From: CAZGMC01 sp964526565 | GTDB taxonomy: Bacteria; Pseudomonadota; Alphaproteobacteria; DSM-16000; Inquilinaceae | Direction: 5' to 3' | Assembly (NCBI GenBank): GCA_964526565.1 | Contig: CAZGMC010000020.1 | Coordinates: 1 to 50,074, forward strand | DNA: 50,074 nt | Shown: in pieces, positions 42,023-50,074 of the stretch | Numbering within the stretch: the first letter of the stretch is position 1 | Layout of the letters: each line of letters begins with the position of its first letter | The notes under the pieces: model-generated | Seen by the model: the letters and a program-made list of their open reading frames with translations, nothing else | Told to the model about the DNA's origin: nothing | The model's database searches: none | Translations under genes and position numbers: made by a program

Positions 42023-42964
42023 TCAGGCGTTGGCGGCACGGCTGACGTGGCAGAGGATATGGTCGATGCGCCGCTGGTCGTCGCTGAGCGGCACCGCGAC
42101 GATCCGGTAGCCGGCGCGGCCGCGGGGCGAATCAAAGACCTCCTCGTCGCGAATCGGTTCGCCGTAGTGGGCGACGTCGCGGCCGGTGGCCAGGATCCAC
42201 TCGATGACGGGCTCGGTGAGCACGAGCGGCTGCCGGCGCGCTCCATCTCCGGTGCCGCCGAGACGTTCGGCCCGGCCGATGCGCGCCGTCCTGCCGTCGG
42301 TAGCGTCGCAGGCAAGCAGGAAGCTGTTCGGCCAGCGCCGGGAGATCTCCTCGCTGTCGACATCGCGCCACGACGGGAACCGACGGCCCTGACGCAGCTT
42401 GGCCCAGTAGCCGTAGATGTCGGGCGGCAGGCGCGACGGCTGCCGGCTTTGGACGGCGGCCGGTGCCGGTGCCGGCGCTGGTGCCGGCGGCGACGGCACG
42501 GCCTGGGCCGCGGGCGGCGTATCGGCCGCAGCCGCAGCAGACGTGCCGTTGCCCCTCGGATCCTGGTCTGAACTCAGTGGGGACGGGGGTGGGGGCGGGA
42601 TTTGCGCACCGGGCTCGGCACCGGGCTCGGGCACGGCGCGGGACGCCAGTCCTGCCTGGTCGGCAGTGGCCGGCGGCCGCGGTGCTGCGTGCGGCGCCGG
42701 GTCCGGAGCGGCGGCACCATCGTTCGCAGCAGCGGCGGGCGGCGCCGCCGGAGCCGGAGCCGTAGCGGCGTCGTCGCTGTCGGCATTGGCGGGCGCCGAG
42801 GACAGGTCGCCGGCCTTGCGTCGCGCCGGTGCGGCCGTGCCGCGACGCCGCGTCAGCTGCAGCGAGGCCAGACTGGCGGCAGGATGGAGGCGTTCGCCGG
42901 CAACCGCCTCGTCGGCGCCGGCCGCAGCGTCCTCCTCAAGGGCAGGCATGGCGGCGCGCTTCAT
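42023..42964 (-). CDS. PAS_5-domain protein with long Pro/Ala-rich linker
   Basis: Product of 313 aa. Residues 1-175 are low-complexity, rich in Ala and Pro. The C-terminal 130 residues match the alphaproteobacterial PAS_5 fold: IYGYWAKLRQGRRFPSWRDV, then NSFLLACDATDGRTARIGRA and HYGEPIRDEEVFDSPRGRAG. PAS_5 proteins are often orphan and of unknown role. It is third in the parA operon; its ATG (42964) overlaps the stop of the ribbon-helix-helix gene (ATGA). It may bind ParA or a ligand that positions the complex. Confidence 0.72.
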   Translation of the reverse strand: MKRAAMPALEEDAAAGADEAVAGERLHPAASLASLQLTRRRGTAAPARRKAGDLSSAPANADSDDAATAPAPAAPPAAAANDGAAAPDPAPHAAPRPPATADQAGLASRAVPEPGAEPGAQIPPPPPSPLSSDQDPRGNGTSAAAAADTPPAAQAVPSPPAPAPAPAPAAVQSRQPSRLPPDIYGYWAKLRQGRRFPSWRDVDSEEISRRWPNSFLLACDATDGRTARIGRAERLGGTGDGARRQPLVLTEPVIEWILATGRDVAHYGEPIRDEEVFDSPRGRAGYRIVAVPLSDDQRRIDHILCHVSRAANA

Positions 42965-43416
42965 TCCGCTGTCTCTCCCCGCGGCAAGGACAGCCTCGCG
43001 GCCTCCTCGAGTTGGGCCAGGCACGAGCACTGGCCGCGAGTGGCGCGGACCGCGACCTGGTCGACATAGCTGTCGAGCGCCCTGACCAGCAGGTCCTGCA
43101 GGCTGAGCTGCATGTGCGCGGCCAGCAGCTTGAGCCGCAGGTGACGCACCTTGTCGAGCCGCAAGGTCAGCTTGGCCACCTCGTGGCGCACCGCTTCCGC
43201 CGCCCCGGCGCCAAGGCAGCAGCCCTGGGTCGCCGCCGGCCCGACCGGACCGGCATCCGGCGCCAGTGTCCCTGCGGGCGCCGGCGACTCGATGGCCGGG
43301 GCGTCCGGCACACGGCGCGGTGCGGCTGGCCGCTTCAGCGGGACCAGGGTGAGGTCGGCCGGGGCGGCACTGCCCTTGCGGGCCAGGAGCGAGCTGGTCA
43401 AGGCGGCGGCTTTCAT
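42961..43416 (-). CDS. Ribbon-helix-helix protein, ParA partner-like
   Basis: Product of 151 aa. The C-terminal half is predicted ribbon-helix-helix: KLTLRLDKVRHLRLKLLAAH, then MQLSLQDLLVRALDSYVDQV (about 82-120). The N-terminal half is disordered and basic, a layout common in ParA partner proteins that stimulate its ATPase. A double Cys (ATQGCCLGA) at 66-67 and CSC at 130-132 are unusual. The start at 43416 follows AGGAGA. It lies 19 bases downstream of parA. Confidence 0.65.
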   Translation of the reverse strand: MKAAALTSSLLARKGSAAPADLTLVPLKRPAAPRRVPDAPAIESPAPAGTLAPDAGPVGPAATQGCCLGAGAAEAVRHEVAKLTLRLDKVRHLRLKLLAAHMQLSLQDLLVRALDSYVDQVAVRATRGQCSCLAQLEEAARLSLPRGETAE

Positions 43417-43435
43417 CGAATCGGTCTCCTGTCGG

Positions 43436-44143
43436 TCAGGCACGATCCACCGCATGCCCCTGGGCGGTGCCAGACCGGCCCGGCAGGCCGTAGGCGGCGA
43501 CACCGTTGGCCGCGGGTCGGGCGCCGCGGTCGAGGCGGCTGGCGAGGTAGTCCCACAGCGCCGCGACCTCGACCGCCGACCGGCCGGCATTGGGCAGCTC
43601 CATGACGGTGCGGCCGTCGATCATGCTCGAGGCGAAGTCGGTCCGATGGTGGACGATGGCCGGGGCCAGCGTGCCGTGCTGGGACAGGGCGAACACCGCC
43701 TCGGCGGTGATGCGCGCCCGCGGCGTCGCGGCGTTCATGACGAACACCAGCGGCTTGCCGAAGCTCTCGACCAGCTCGACCGTGGCGCCGGCGGCGCGCA
43801 GGTCGTGGGGACTGGGCCGGGTCGGGATGATGATCAGGTCCGCTACCCGGATGACGTGGGCGATGGTGGCGGTGATCGCCGGCGGCGTGTCGATGACCAG
43901 CAGCTTGACGCCGACGGCGCGGATGCGGTCCACATCGGCGGCCAGATGCGCCACCGATGTGCGGGCGAACAGGGGCGTTTCGGCCTCGCGCTCGTTCCAC
44001 CACTCGGCCAGGCTGCCCTGGGGATCGGTGTCGATCAGGGCGACAGGTCCGGCGCCGCACCGTTCGGCCTGCACCGCCACGTGCCCGGCCAGAGTCGTCT
44101 TTCCTGAACCGCCCTTCTGCGAGGCGAACGCCACCACCTGCAT
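43436..44143 (-). CDS. ParA-family ATPase
   Basis: Product of 235 aa with the deviant Walker A KGGSGKTT (10-17), Asp38 in LIDTDPQGSLAEWW, and Walker B LLVIDTPP. ParA proteins form dynamic ATP-bound layers on the nucleoid that move chromosomes, plasmids or protein clusters. The absence of a ParB-type neighbour, and the presence of RHH and PAS_5 genes instead, indicates a positioning system for a protein cargo rather than DNA. I chose the ATG at 44143 (MQVVAFASQKGG). Confidence 0.9.
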   Translation of the reverse strand: MQVVAFASQKGGSGKTTLAGHVAVQAERCGAGPVALIDTDPQGSLAEWWNEREAETPLFARTSVAHLAADVDRIRAVGVKLLVIDTPPAITATIAHVIRVADLIIIPTRPSPHDLRAAGATVELVESFGKPLVFVMNAATPRARITAEAVFALSQHGTLAPAIVHHRTDFASSMIDGRTVMELPNAGRSAVEVAALWDYLASRLDRGARPAANGVAAYGLPGRSGTAQGHAVDRA

Positions 44144-44342
44144 GAGTCCAAGCCCCCCCAACTGACCGCGGCTTGCGCGGCGGCGCGGCCCGCAGGCGGG
44201 CCGGCATGCCGCGGCAATCCTCCTCCATGCGTCTGCGACTTTACCGTGCGTTTCTTAATTCGCCGTAAAGCAGTATGATGCAGTTGAGGGGATATTGGTC
44301 GAAATACTCAAGATTTACTTTGAAAATGTCGAAGACGATTTC

Positions 44343-44370
44343 GGCTGCGGCCGGCCGGCCGGCCGCAGCC
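44343..44370. repeat. Perfect 28-bp palindrome
   Basis: The sequence from GGCTGCGGCC to GGCCGCAGCC is fully symmetrical over 28 bases. It lies just past the frameshifted GNAT remnant on the minus strand and 200 bases upstream of parA's start. It may act as a hairpin or terminator; no T-run follows. Confidence 0.8.
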
Positions 44371-44390
44371 GTGCCATTGCCGACGGCCGG

Positions 44391-44667
44391 TCATGCAGCC
44401 CCTGCGGTTGCTGTCGCGGCCGCGCAGCCCCGGGTGAGGGCCTTGGTCATCCACACGCCGGGCATGGAAAGCCCGCCGGGCAGCAGGAACGTGGCCGGGC
44501 CCTCGACCAGATAGCCGAGCCGCCGGTGCAGCGGCGATCCAGGTCTCGATCAGCTCCGACCGGTAGTGCGCCGCGCCCAGCCGCCGCAGCGATGCCCGCG
44601 CCATGCCCTCCAGCGCCGCCCCGTCCGCGGGTGCGGCACGGCGCACGGTGAACACCATCCACGACAT
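44391..44667 (-). pseudogene. Frameshifted GNAT acetyltransferase remnant
   Basis: The first 45 codons read VFTVRRAAPADGAALEGMAR and AHYRSELIETWIAA, a GNAT N-terminus. Near 44535 the frame must shift by one base to read RRLGYLVEGPATFLLPGG, LSMPGVWMTKALTRGC and a stop at 44391. Neither frame alone makes sense. The combined length (about 92 residues) is shorter than a full GNAT (about 150), so the gene is both frameshifted and shortened, or a sequencing error adds to a natural small protein. Confidence 0.6.
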
Positions 44668-44916
44668 GATTGCCTCCCGTTCTCGCAATCCCTCCCGTCG
44701 GGCCGCATACCATGCGATGCAGCCGTGGCCCGGTTGTTTGCGCCGAAGCGGTGCCGGCTGCTGTGCCGGGGATCCCAGTGCCTCACAAAGGCGTGAGCGG
44801 CCGGACGGGTGGTGCGGCGGCTTGACGGCGGCTTGATCTTGACAATGAAGCCGGCACCGCACCCCATGCGAACGGGGCATTGGTCAGGATTGCTCAACGA
44901 GAAGACGAGACGCTGA
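44668..44916. other. Intergenic region, no gene
   Basis: About 250 bp between the GNAT remnant (minus) and the glutathione transferase gene (plus). I see no supported ORF or repeat. Confidence 0.4.
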
Positions 44917-45513
44917 ATGCTGAAGCTGTACGACTATCTGCCGTCCGGCAACGGCTACAAGGCGAGGATGCTGCTGCACCGGCTCGGCGTCCCGTTCGAG
45001 CTGGTCGAGGTGGACATCCTCAAGGGCGAATCGCGCACGCCGGAGTTCCTGGCGCGCAATCCCAACGGCCGCATACCGGTGCTGGAGCTGGCGGACGGCA
45101 CCTGCCTGGCCGAGTCGAACGCGATCCTGTTCTATCTGGCCGAAGGCACGGGCTTCCTGCCGGACGACCGGCTGGAGCGGGCGCGGGTGCTGCAGTGGAT
45201 GTTCTTCGAGCAGTACAGCCACGAGCCCAACATCGCCACGGTCCGCTTCTGGCTGACCCATGATGCGCTGACGCCGGAGCGCGCGGCGATGCTCCCCGCC
45301 AAGACGGAACAGGGCCACGCCGCCCTCGCCGTGATGGAAGGCCACCTGACCGGCCGGCCGTTCTTCGTCGGCGACGGCCCGACGATCGCCGACCTGGCAC
45401 TGTATGCCTACACGCACGTCGCCCCCGAGGGCGGGTTCGACCTGTCCGGCTACCCGGCCGTTCGCGCCTGGCTTGACCGGGTCGCGGGGCAGCCAGGGCA
45501 TGTGGCAATGTGA
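44917..45513 (+). CDS. Glutathione S-transferase family protein
   Basis: Product of 198 aa. The thioredoxin-like N-domain reads MLKLYDYLPSGNGYKARMLL, with the cis-proline NGRIPVLEL and the glutathione-binding ESNAILFYLAEG. The helical C-domain includes FFVGDGPTIADLALYAYTHV. The substrate is unknown; the family conjugates or reduces with glutathione. The catalytic Ser/Cys near residue 10 appears to be serine (PSGNGYK). It stands alone before an assembly gap. Confidence 0.93.
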   Translation: MLKLYDYLPSGNGYKARMLLHRLGVPFELVEVDILKGESRTPEFLARNPNGRIPVLELADGTCLAESNAILFYLAEGTGFLPDDRLERARVLQWMFFEQYSHEPNIATVRFWLTHDALTPERAAMLPAKTEQGHAALAVMEGHLTGRPFFVGDGPTIADLALYAYTHVAPEGGFDLSGYPAVRAWLDRVAGQPGHVAM

Positions 45514-45621
45514 CTCTCTAAAATCAAGCCATGAATCCCGACAGGACATCCAGGGGCAGCATAACAAAGATCTTGGTATCTCCTTGATCCAATCCGAGCT
45601 CGAACATTTGTCCGCAAGCCG

Positions 45622-45755
45622 TGGCCCAGAAAACACTGNNNNNNNNNNNNNNNNNNNNNNNNNNNNNNNNNNNNNNNNNNNNNNNNNNNNNNNNNNNNNN
45701 NNNNNNNNNNNNNNNNNNNNNNNNNNNNNNNNNNNNNNTGGCCCAGAAAACACTG
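45622..45755. other. 100-N assembly gap flanked by identical 17-bp ends
   Basis: The 100 N occupy 45639-45738. The 17 bases before the gap (TGGCCCAGAAAACACTG) are repeated exactly after it. Either the two contigs really overlap and the true gap is about minus 17, or a short tandem repeat caused the break. The surrounding sequence (45514-45791) is less GC-rich than average and has no supported gene. Confidence 0.9.
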
Positions 45756-45791
45756 CTGCCGATCTGATCAGGCGACGGAAAGGATAAAGAA

Positions 45792-46889
45792 TTGCGGATC
45801 CTTTTTGCACTCACGGCAGCATACCTCCCGGAGTTTACCGGTGGAATTGAATCAAACATTCATGAAGCCTGTGCTCAACTTCAACAGCACGGACATGCTG
45901 TCGCGACCTTGGCGCGCTTTCGCAAGCGGGGCCTACGCTCCCGGCGGCATCTCTTGTGGCGACTGTTGTGCCTTGAGGGATCCGTCGTTGGTGACAATGA
46001 ATTGGGGTACCAGACCTTCAGAAGTAACCGTCCGCTCGCCTCTCTACCTCAGGTCTGCGAGCAGTTTCAGCCGGACGTGGCGGTCATACAGCGCGGCCGG
46101 CTGCGCCTGCTTGCTGGCGCACTCCTCAAGCAGAACATTCCGGCCGTCACATATCTCCATAATGCCAACTTCGATACTGAGGACGATATCTACCCATATC
46201 ACCCGGGGATAACATTCATTGCATGTTCCAGGTTCATCGCAGACGCTTTCGATAACCGGTTCGGCATCAAGGCAAACGTCGTTTTTCCGCTTGTTCAGCC
46301 CGAGTGGTACCGGGTCGAGACATGCCGCCAGGTCGTCACGTTCATCAATCCGACTCCGATCAAGGGCGTGGACATTGCTTTCGCTCTAGCCAAGCGGCGC
46401 CCGGACATTCCCTTCGAGTTCGTCGAGGCGTGGCCGCTGGATCGCTGGCAGCTCCGCGCATTGAGAAAGCGGGCACAAGCGCTGGGCAATGTGACTGTCC
46501 TCTCGCGGACAGATGACATGCGCCGCATCTATGCACGCTCAAAGCTGGTGCTGATGCCGACCCGCAATGAAGAGCCGTTTGGCCGCGTGGTTGCGGAAGC
46601 GCAGGTGAGCGGTATTCCCGCGATTGCCACGAAGTGTGGCGGCCTGCCCGAAGCGGTCGGTGCCGGCGGCATTCTGGTCGATCCGGCCGCTCCCATCGAG
46701 GGCTGGGAGGGGGCGCTCGCCGCACTCTGGGATGATCCGGCGGAGTATGCCCGGCTGAGTGATGCGGCCTTGGGACACTCGACCCGTCCGGAGATCCAGG
46801 TTGACAGCCTGATGGACCGGTTCACAGCGCTTCTGTCCCGTCACGCCATGACAGGCCGGGCAGCGCACGACCGGTCCAGTGGGCGGTAA
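45792..46889 (+). CDS. Family 4 glycosyltransferase
   Basis: Product of 365 aa starting at TTG 45792, with AAAGGA upstream. The N-terminal GT-B domain begins MRILFALTAAYLPEFTGGIE, and the C-terminal nucleotide-sugar site has EEPFGRVVAEAQ followed by SGIPAIATKCGGLPEAVG. GT4 enzymes are retaining and act in capsule, EPS or LPS synthesis. It lies rightward after the gap and converges on a leftward GT2 and polymerase pair. Base composition in its first half is less GC-rich than neighbours, which suggests foreign origin. Confidence 0.9.
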   Translation: MRILFALTAAYLPEFTGGIESNIHEACAQLQQHGHAVATLARFRKRGLRSRRHLLWRLLCLEGSVVGDNELGYQTFRSNRPLASLPQVCEQFQPDVAVIQRGRLRLLAGALLKQNIPAVTYLHNANFDTEDDIYPYHPGITFIACSRFIADAFDNRFGIKANVVFPLVQPEWYRVETCRQVVTFINPTPIKGVDIAFALAKRRPDIPFEFVEAWPLDRWQLRALRKRAQALGNVTVLSRTDDMRRIYARSKLVLMPTRNEEPFGRVVAEAQVSGIPAIATKCGGLPEAVGAGGILVDPAAPIEGWEGALAALWDDPAEYARLSDAALGHSTRPEIQVDSLMDRFTALLSRHAMTGRAAHDRSSGR

Positions 46890-46910
46890 CGGGGCCGCCC
46901 GTTTCGGCCA

Positions 46911-47849
46911 TCAGGCGGTCGGCTTGGGCCCAAGGCCGATCAGGCCTTTGAGGTACTTGCGCGTATAGCGCCATGACAGGGCCCGGCCCGGCGTCAGCTG
47001 CAGGGCCCGGTGAAAGTAGACCCGCGCTTCCACATGGCGGCCGGCCAGGTAGCAGGCCCGGAACAGGGACAGCATCTGCATGCCTTCGTATTCGCCCCGA
47101 AACGCCAGGCAAGTGGGGGGCAGAACGTGCGGATCGAACAGCAGCTCGATTACGGCCAGCATGTCCGCCGACCGCCGCATCGCCCGGTCGATCGACTTGT
47201 CGTGGTCGGCGGTGTAGGCAACGACCGGCGCCGCGAACGAAGCACAGCGACCGGTCGCCAGGACCTGGCCATAGAACACGACATCCTCGGCCAGCCGCAC
47301 GGACTCTGGGAACTGCAGCCGCCGCAGCACGCGGCTGTGGACGAGCGCCGTGCCGGGCGCCAGCGGTCTGGGGCGCCGCCGCAGGAAGTCGCGGAAATTG
47401 ACCGCCGCATTCCCGGTCAGTGGGGGCGCGGGCAGCGTCCTGGCTGTCCCGTCCGGCCGGCACTCCACGAAGCCCCCGAAGATCATGTCGAGCTCGCCGT
47501 GCCCGCGGTATGCGGCCTCGAACCGGTCGAAGGCCTCGGGCAGGAACCGGTCGTCGGCGTCGAGGAACACCAGATACCGGCCGGAGGCATGCCGCGCACC
47601 GGTGTTGCGCGCCGCCGAGGGGCCCCGGTTCTGCTGAGGCAGGTAGACCACCGGCAGCCCGCTCCCGGCGCGAAACCTCTCCACCACCGCGGCGGTATCA
47701 TCGCTTGAGCCGTCGTCCACGACGACGACTTCCGTGTACCGTTCCTGCACCCGGATCGAGTCCAGGGCTGCGCCCAGCACCGCGGCGCAGTTGTAGCTGG
47801 GAATGATCACCGAGACGGGCGGGAGGGAGGCACCGGCATCCGGCGGCAT
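46911..47849 (-). CDS. Family 2 glycosyltransferase
   Basis: Product of 312 aa in the GT-A fold: VSVIIPSYNCAAVLGAALDS, VVVDDGSSDDTAAVV, NRGPSAARNTGARHASG and the DXD-type YLVFLDADDRF. Inverting GT2 enzymes add sugars to a growing polysaccharide. The C-terminal 60 residues contain RGEYEGMQMLSLFRACYLAG, a helical region seen in EPS-type GT2. It begins 12 bases after the O-antigen polymerase gene and is probably co-transcribed with it. Confidence 0.93.
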   Translation of the reverse strand: MPPDAGASLPPVSVIIPSYNCAAVLGAALDSIRVQERYTEVVVVDDGSSDDTAAVVERFRAGSGLPVVYLPQQNRGPSAARNTGARHASGRYLVFLDADDRFLPEAFDRFEAAYRGHGELDMIFGGFVECRPDGTARTLPAPPLTGNAAVNFRDFLRRRPRPLAPGTALVHSRVLRRLQFPESVRLAEDVVFYGQVLATGRCASFAAPVVAYTADHDKSIDRAMRRSADMLAVIELLFDPHVLPPTCLAFRGEYEGMQMLSLFRACYLAGRHVEARVYFHRALQLTPGRALSWRYTRKYLKGLIGLGPKPTA

Positions 47850-47861
47850 GGCGAAAGGTCC

Positions 47862-49109
47862 TTACGCTGGGTCAAGCCGCTGGCGCGTCCGCACATCGGC
47901 GGCAATGGCGACTGCGACCGGCATCCAGAAGCACAGCCACTCGTAACCGGCGTTGGCAAGAAGATGGCCGAAGTCGAAGCTGCCGGTCACCACGATGAAC
48001 GTCAGCAGCCACAGCGCAAGACCGGAGCTCCCGGCCCTGACGGACCGGCATGCCGCCAGGAAGGCCGCGCCGAGCAGGCAGATCAGCAGGACCGCCGACG
48101 GGATGCCGCCATGGATCTGGCTCGCCAGAATCAGGTTGTGCGGGTGCGTGATGACCGTTCCCTGTTCGAGAACCACATCGACAGTCACGTTGACGCCGAA
48201 GCCCAGGATCGGGCGCTCGGCGACCCTGTCCAGATAGAGGCTCCAGAGCTCGAAGCGGTGCGAATCGGCGCGGGCGAGGAACGAGCCGATGTCGACCAGT
48301 CCCGAAACCTCCAGTGTGACGAAGACGCCAAGACCCACCATGAGCACCACAAGCGCAGCACGCCCGCGCAGAACCGTAAGCATCAGGATCAGCGTCGCCG
48401 TCAGGCCCAGCATCGGCCCTCTGCTCTGCGTCAGCACCACGACGGCCACCAGGGCGACGAGAACGGCACCGAACAGCATGCGGTCCATGACACCGGCATC
48501 GGCCCGGACGGCACGGGCGGCGGCCGCGACCGCCGCAACTCCGTACGCCGCACCGGCGATGATCGGGTGTGCCGGCAGGCCGATCGGCGACAGGCGGCCG
48601 CCGGCTCCGGATTCGCCGAACTGGACGATCACGGAATAGAGCCCCGCGGCCGCCGCCGCCGTCACCAGCGCCTGGCACAGCCAGGCCTCGAACCTTGGCT
48701 CGTCGAGCAGCGTGGCCGGCAGGATCGTCAGGAAGGTCGCGAGGCAGGCGAACTGCCAACCGAACCGTTCGACATTCGCCCAATCCGCCTGCCCGGACCA
48801 GGCCACGCTCACCCAGAGGGACACGGCATAGGCGATGGCCAGCCACCAGACCGGCGACCGCACGACCCGTTCCACCAGCCTGGAATCGAACGCGACGGCG
48901 AACGGCCCAAGCACGGCAACATAGTAGATCAGACGGTGCAAGTGCAGCTTGTCGAGCACGAAGAACGAGGCCAGGAACAGGCACAGGCCGAACGGCACGA
49001 CGTGCCACTGCCGCAGGGCGTCGCCGGCCATGGCCAGCGAACTCGGCCGCGTCGGCTGTACGGAGCCGTTGTCGCCGTGCGTCGGATGCCGTACGGACAG
49101 GTTCAGCAT
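47862..49109 (-). CDS. O-antigen ligase/polymerase family protein
   Basis: Product of 415 aa with about eleven membrane helices and a large periplasmic loop containing VLTQSRGPMLGLTATLI and THPHNLILASQIHGG, the family's conserved segments (Wzy_C/WaaL). Members polymerise or ligate polysaccharide units at the periplasmic face. Whether it is a ligase or polymerase cannot be told here. The ATG at 49109 is used; a later ATG at about 49031 is an alternative. It precedes the GT2 gene. Confidence 0.87.
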   Translation of the reverse strand: MLNLSVRHPTHGDNGSVQPTRPSSLAMAGDALRQWHVVPFGLCLFLASFFVLDKLHLHRLIYYVAVLGPFAVAFDSRLVERVVRSPVWWLAIAYAVSLWVSVAWSGQADWANVERFGWQFACLATFLTILPATLLDEPRFEAWLCQALVTAAAAAGLYSVIVQFGESGAGGRLSPIGLPAHPIIAGAAYGVAAVAAAARAVRADAGVMDRMLFGAVLVALVAVVVLTQSRGPMLGLTATLILMLTVLRGRAALVVLMVGLGVFVTLEVSGLVDIGSFLARADSHRFELWSLYLDRVAERPILGFGVNVTVDVVLEQGTVITHPHNLILASQIHGGIPSAVLLICLLGAAFLAACRSVRAGSSGLALWLLTFIVVTGSFDFGHLLANAGYEWLCFWMPVAVAIAADVRTRQRLDPA

Positions 49110-49448
49110 GCCGTTCGGTTACCCTCCCGTTACGGGCGGTGGCGCGTGCCCTACAGACGGCTGCAGACTTGGCCTCATGCAGCAGCCCGCAGGGCGTCCG
49201 GATGAGCGTTGATTCGAGGCGACGTTGGTCTCCCTAGGCCCGGTTGACAGCCCATGCAAGTCATGGCCGACTCCAGACCGCCTTCGACAGGTCTTGCGGG
49301 CAGCACCCTGTGGATGTACGCGATGGCACCATACCGTCTAGACAATGCGGTCCGGTGTTGAAAAGGCTGAATCCGGCCACGCGTTGAACTACCATCGGCG
49401 CGGGAGACCGGCCGTTCGACAAGCGCCGTGGGCAAGGGAGAGGGACAC
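49110..49448. other. Intergenic region before tssH
   Basis: This 339-bp region separates the polymerase gene (minus) from tssH (plus). TTGACA at 49244-49249 is a possible -35 box but no convincing -10 follows at the right distance. No gene is supported. Confidence 0.4.
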
Positions 49449-50074
49449 GTGGCCGCCGTTGATCTGAAATCGCTCGTGGGCAAGCTGAACGATGTCTGCC
49501 GTCGCACGCTGGAGGCGGCGGCCGGACTGACGCTGTCGCGCACGCACTACAACATCGAGATCGAGCACTGGCTGCTCAAGCTGCTCGAGCAGCCCAACAC
49601 CGATCTGGCCCTGCTGCTGCGCCAGTACGACATCGAGCAGTCGCGCCTCGTGACCGATCTGACGCGGGTTCTGGACAAGCTCAAGACCGGCAATTCCCGC
49701 CCGCCGGCACTGTCGCCGCACGTCGTCGCCCTGGGCCGCGAGGCCTGGGTGCTCGGCTCGCTGCAGTACGGGGCGCCGCGGGTGCGCTCCGGCCACCTGC
49801 TGGCCGCCCTGGTGCTGGACGACTCGCTGGCGCCGCTGGCGCGCGAGGCCTCGGCCCAGTTCGCCAAGATCCCGCCGGATGCGCTCAAGCGCGACCTGCC
49901 GGCGATCACCGCCAAGAGCAGCGAGGCCGAGGCCGAGAGCGCCGCCGCCGCCGCTGCGGCCGACCGGGCCGAGGCGGGCGAAGGCGCGCCGGGCGCCGGC
50001 CCGGCCGGCCGGCCGGGCAGCGCGGCGCTCGACCAGTTCACCATCGACCTGACCGAGCGCGCCCGCAAGGGCGA
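49449..50074 (+). CDS. tssH: Type VI secretion ATPase TssH (ClpV), N-terminal part, runs off window
   Basis: Starts at GTG 49449 with GGAGAGGG upstream; 208 codons are visible. The N-terminal domain reads VDLKSLVGKLNDVCRRTLEA, YNIEIEHWLLKLLEQPNTDL and LRQYDIEQSRLVTDLTRVLD, the pattern of ClpV1-type N domains that bind the contracted TssB/TssC sheath. A Gly/Ala/Glu-rich linker precedes LDQFTIDLTERARKG, the start of the first AAA+ module. The enzyme disassembles the contracted sheath. Other T6SS genes are expected to the right of the window. Confidence 0.93.
   Translation, partial: MAAVDLKSLVGKLNDVCRRTLEAAAGLTLSRTHYNIEIEHWLLKLLEQPNTDLALLLRQYDIEQSRLVTDLTRVLDKLKTGNSRPPALSPHVVALGREAWVLGSLQYGAPRVRSGHLLAALVLDDSLAPLAREASAQFAKIPPDALKRDLPAITAKSSEAEAESAAAAAAADRAEAGEGAPGAGPAGRPGSAALDQFTIDLTERARKG

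Noticed and set aside
42417..43085. 222-codon Gly/Ala-rich plus-strand frame over the PAS_5 gene
   Set aside because: It is the antisense of the Pro/Ala-rich linker of the PAS_5 protein.
49244..49273. Sigma-70 promoter for tssH based on TTGACA
   Set aside because: No acceptable -10 box lies 16-18 bases downstream.

Overview
The window is high-GC DNA (most codons end in G or C) from a Gram-negative bacterium, probably an alphaproteobacterium of Rhodospirillales type. This rests on synteny: surA next to lptG, pepA followed by holC, a DegQ-type protease followed by rarA, a magnesium-type HemB, the DUF485-actP-DUF294-exonuclease acetate cluster, and a ParA/ribbon-helix-helix/PAS_5 cluster. A PEP-CTERM protein, a hopanoid-methylase fragment and the start of a type VI secretion ATPase fit an environmental organism. 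Two 100-N runs show this is a draft scaffold. I found no rRNA, tRNA or CRISPR array.

Layout. 1-9009: an outer-membrane biogenesis locus (surA, lptG leftward; pepA, holC rightward). lptF and lptD, usually found here in alphaproteobacteria, are absent, and three other genes (two GT-C-like membrane proteins and one unknown) occupy the lptG-pepA interval. 9138-11205: a leftward three-gene operon of SAM-binding-fold enzymes (spermidine-synthase-like protein, zinc-ribbon methyltransferase, Hen1-like RNA 2'-O-methyltransferase), joined by two ATGA overlaps. 11.3-16.4 kb: a mobile-type inverted repeat, a PEP-CTERM GDSL esterase, a periplasmic HtrA protease, a REP/MITE-like repeat, RarA and a two-CBS protein. 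16.6-20.5 kb: class I aldolase with a clear terminator, an SDR enzyme, then an AT-richer island with a HigB/HigA-like toxin-antitoxin pair and two small unknown ORFs.

20.5-30.7 kb: HupE-like transporter, copper-chaperone-like protein, stress-type membrane protein, MDR oxidoreductase, DUF2256 protein, Glu-rich lipoprotein, DUF190 protein, CBS-linked site-2 protease, then a CoxE-type VWA protein and a MoxR ATPase separated by a truncated hpnR-like gene, and a secreted cyanophycinase-like peptidase. 30.7-36.6 kb: DUF2254 protein, lipid kinase and phosphoesterase (translationally coupled), hemB, and a GNAT gene that runs into an 18-bp VNTR containing the first assembly gap.

36.6-42 kb: an FNR/FixK-type box lies upstream of the acetate-uptake and signalling cluster DUF485-actP-DUF294-DnaQ-like exonuclease, which ends in a 48-codon ORF resembling the C-terminal tail of the DUF294 protein. 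42-44.2 kb: a compact parA-RHH-PAS_5 operon. 44.3-49.1 kb: a frameshifted GNAT remnant, a glutathione S-transferase, the second gap, and a surface-polysaccharide set (GT4, GT2, O-antigen ligase/polymerase). From 49.4 kb a tssH/clpV gene begins and runs off the window.
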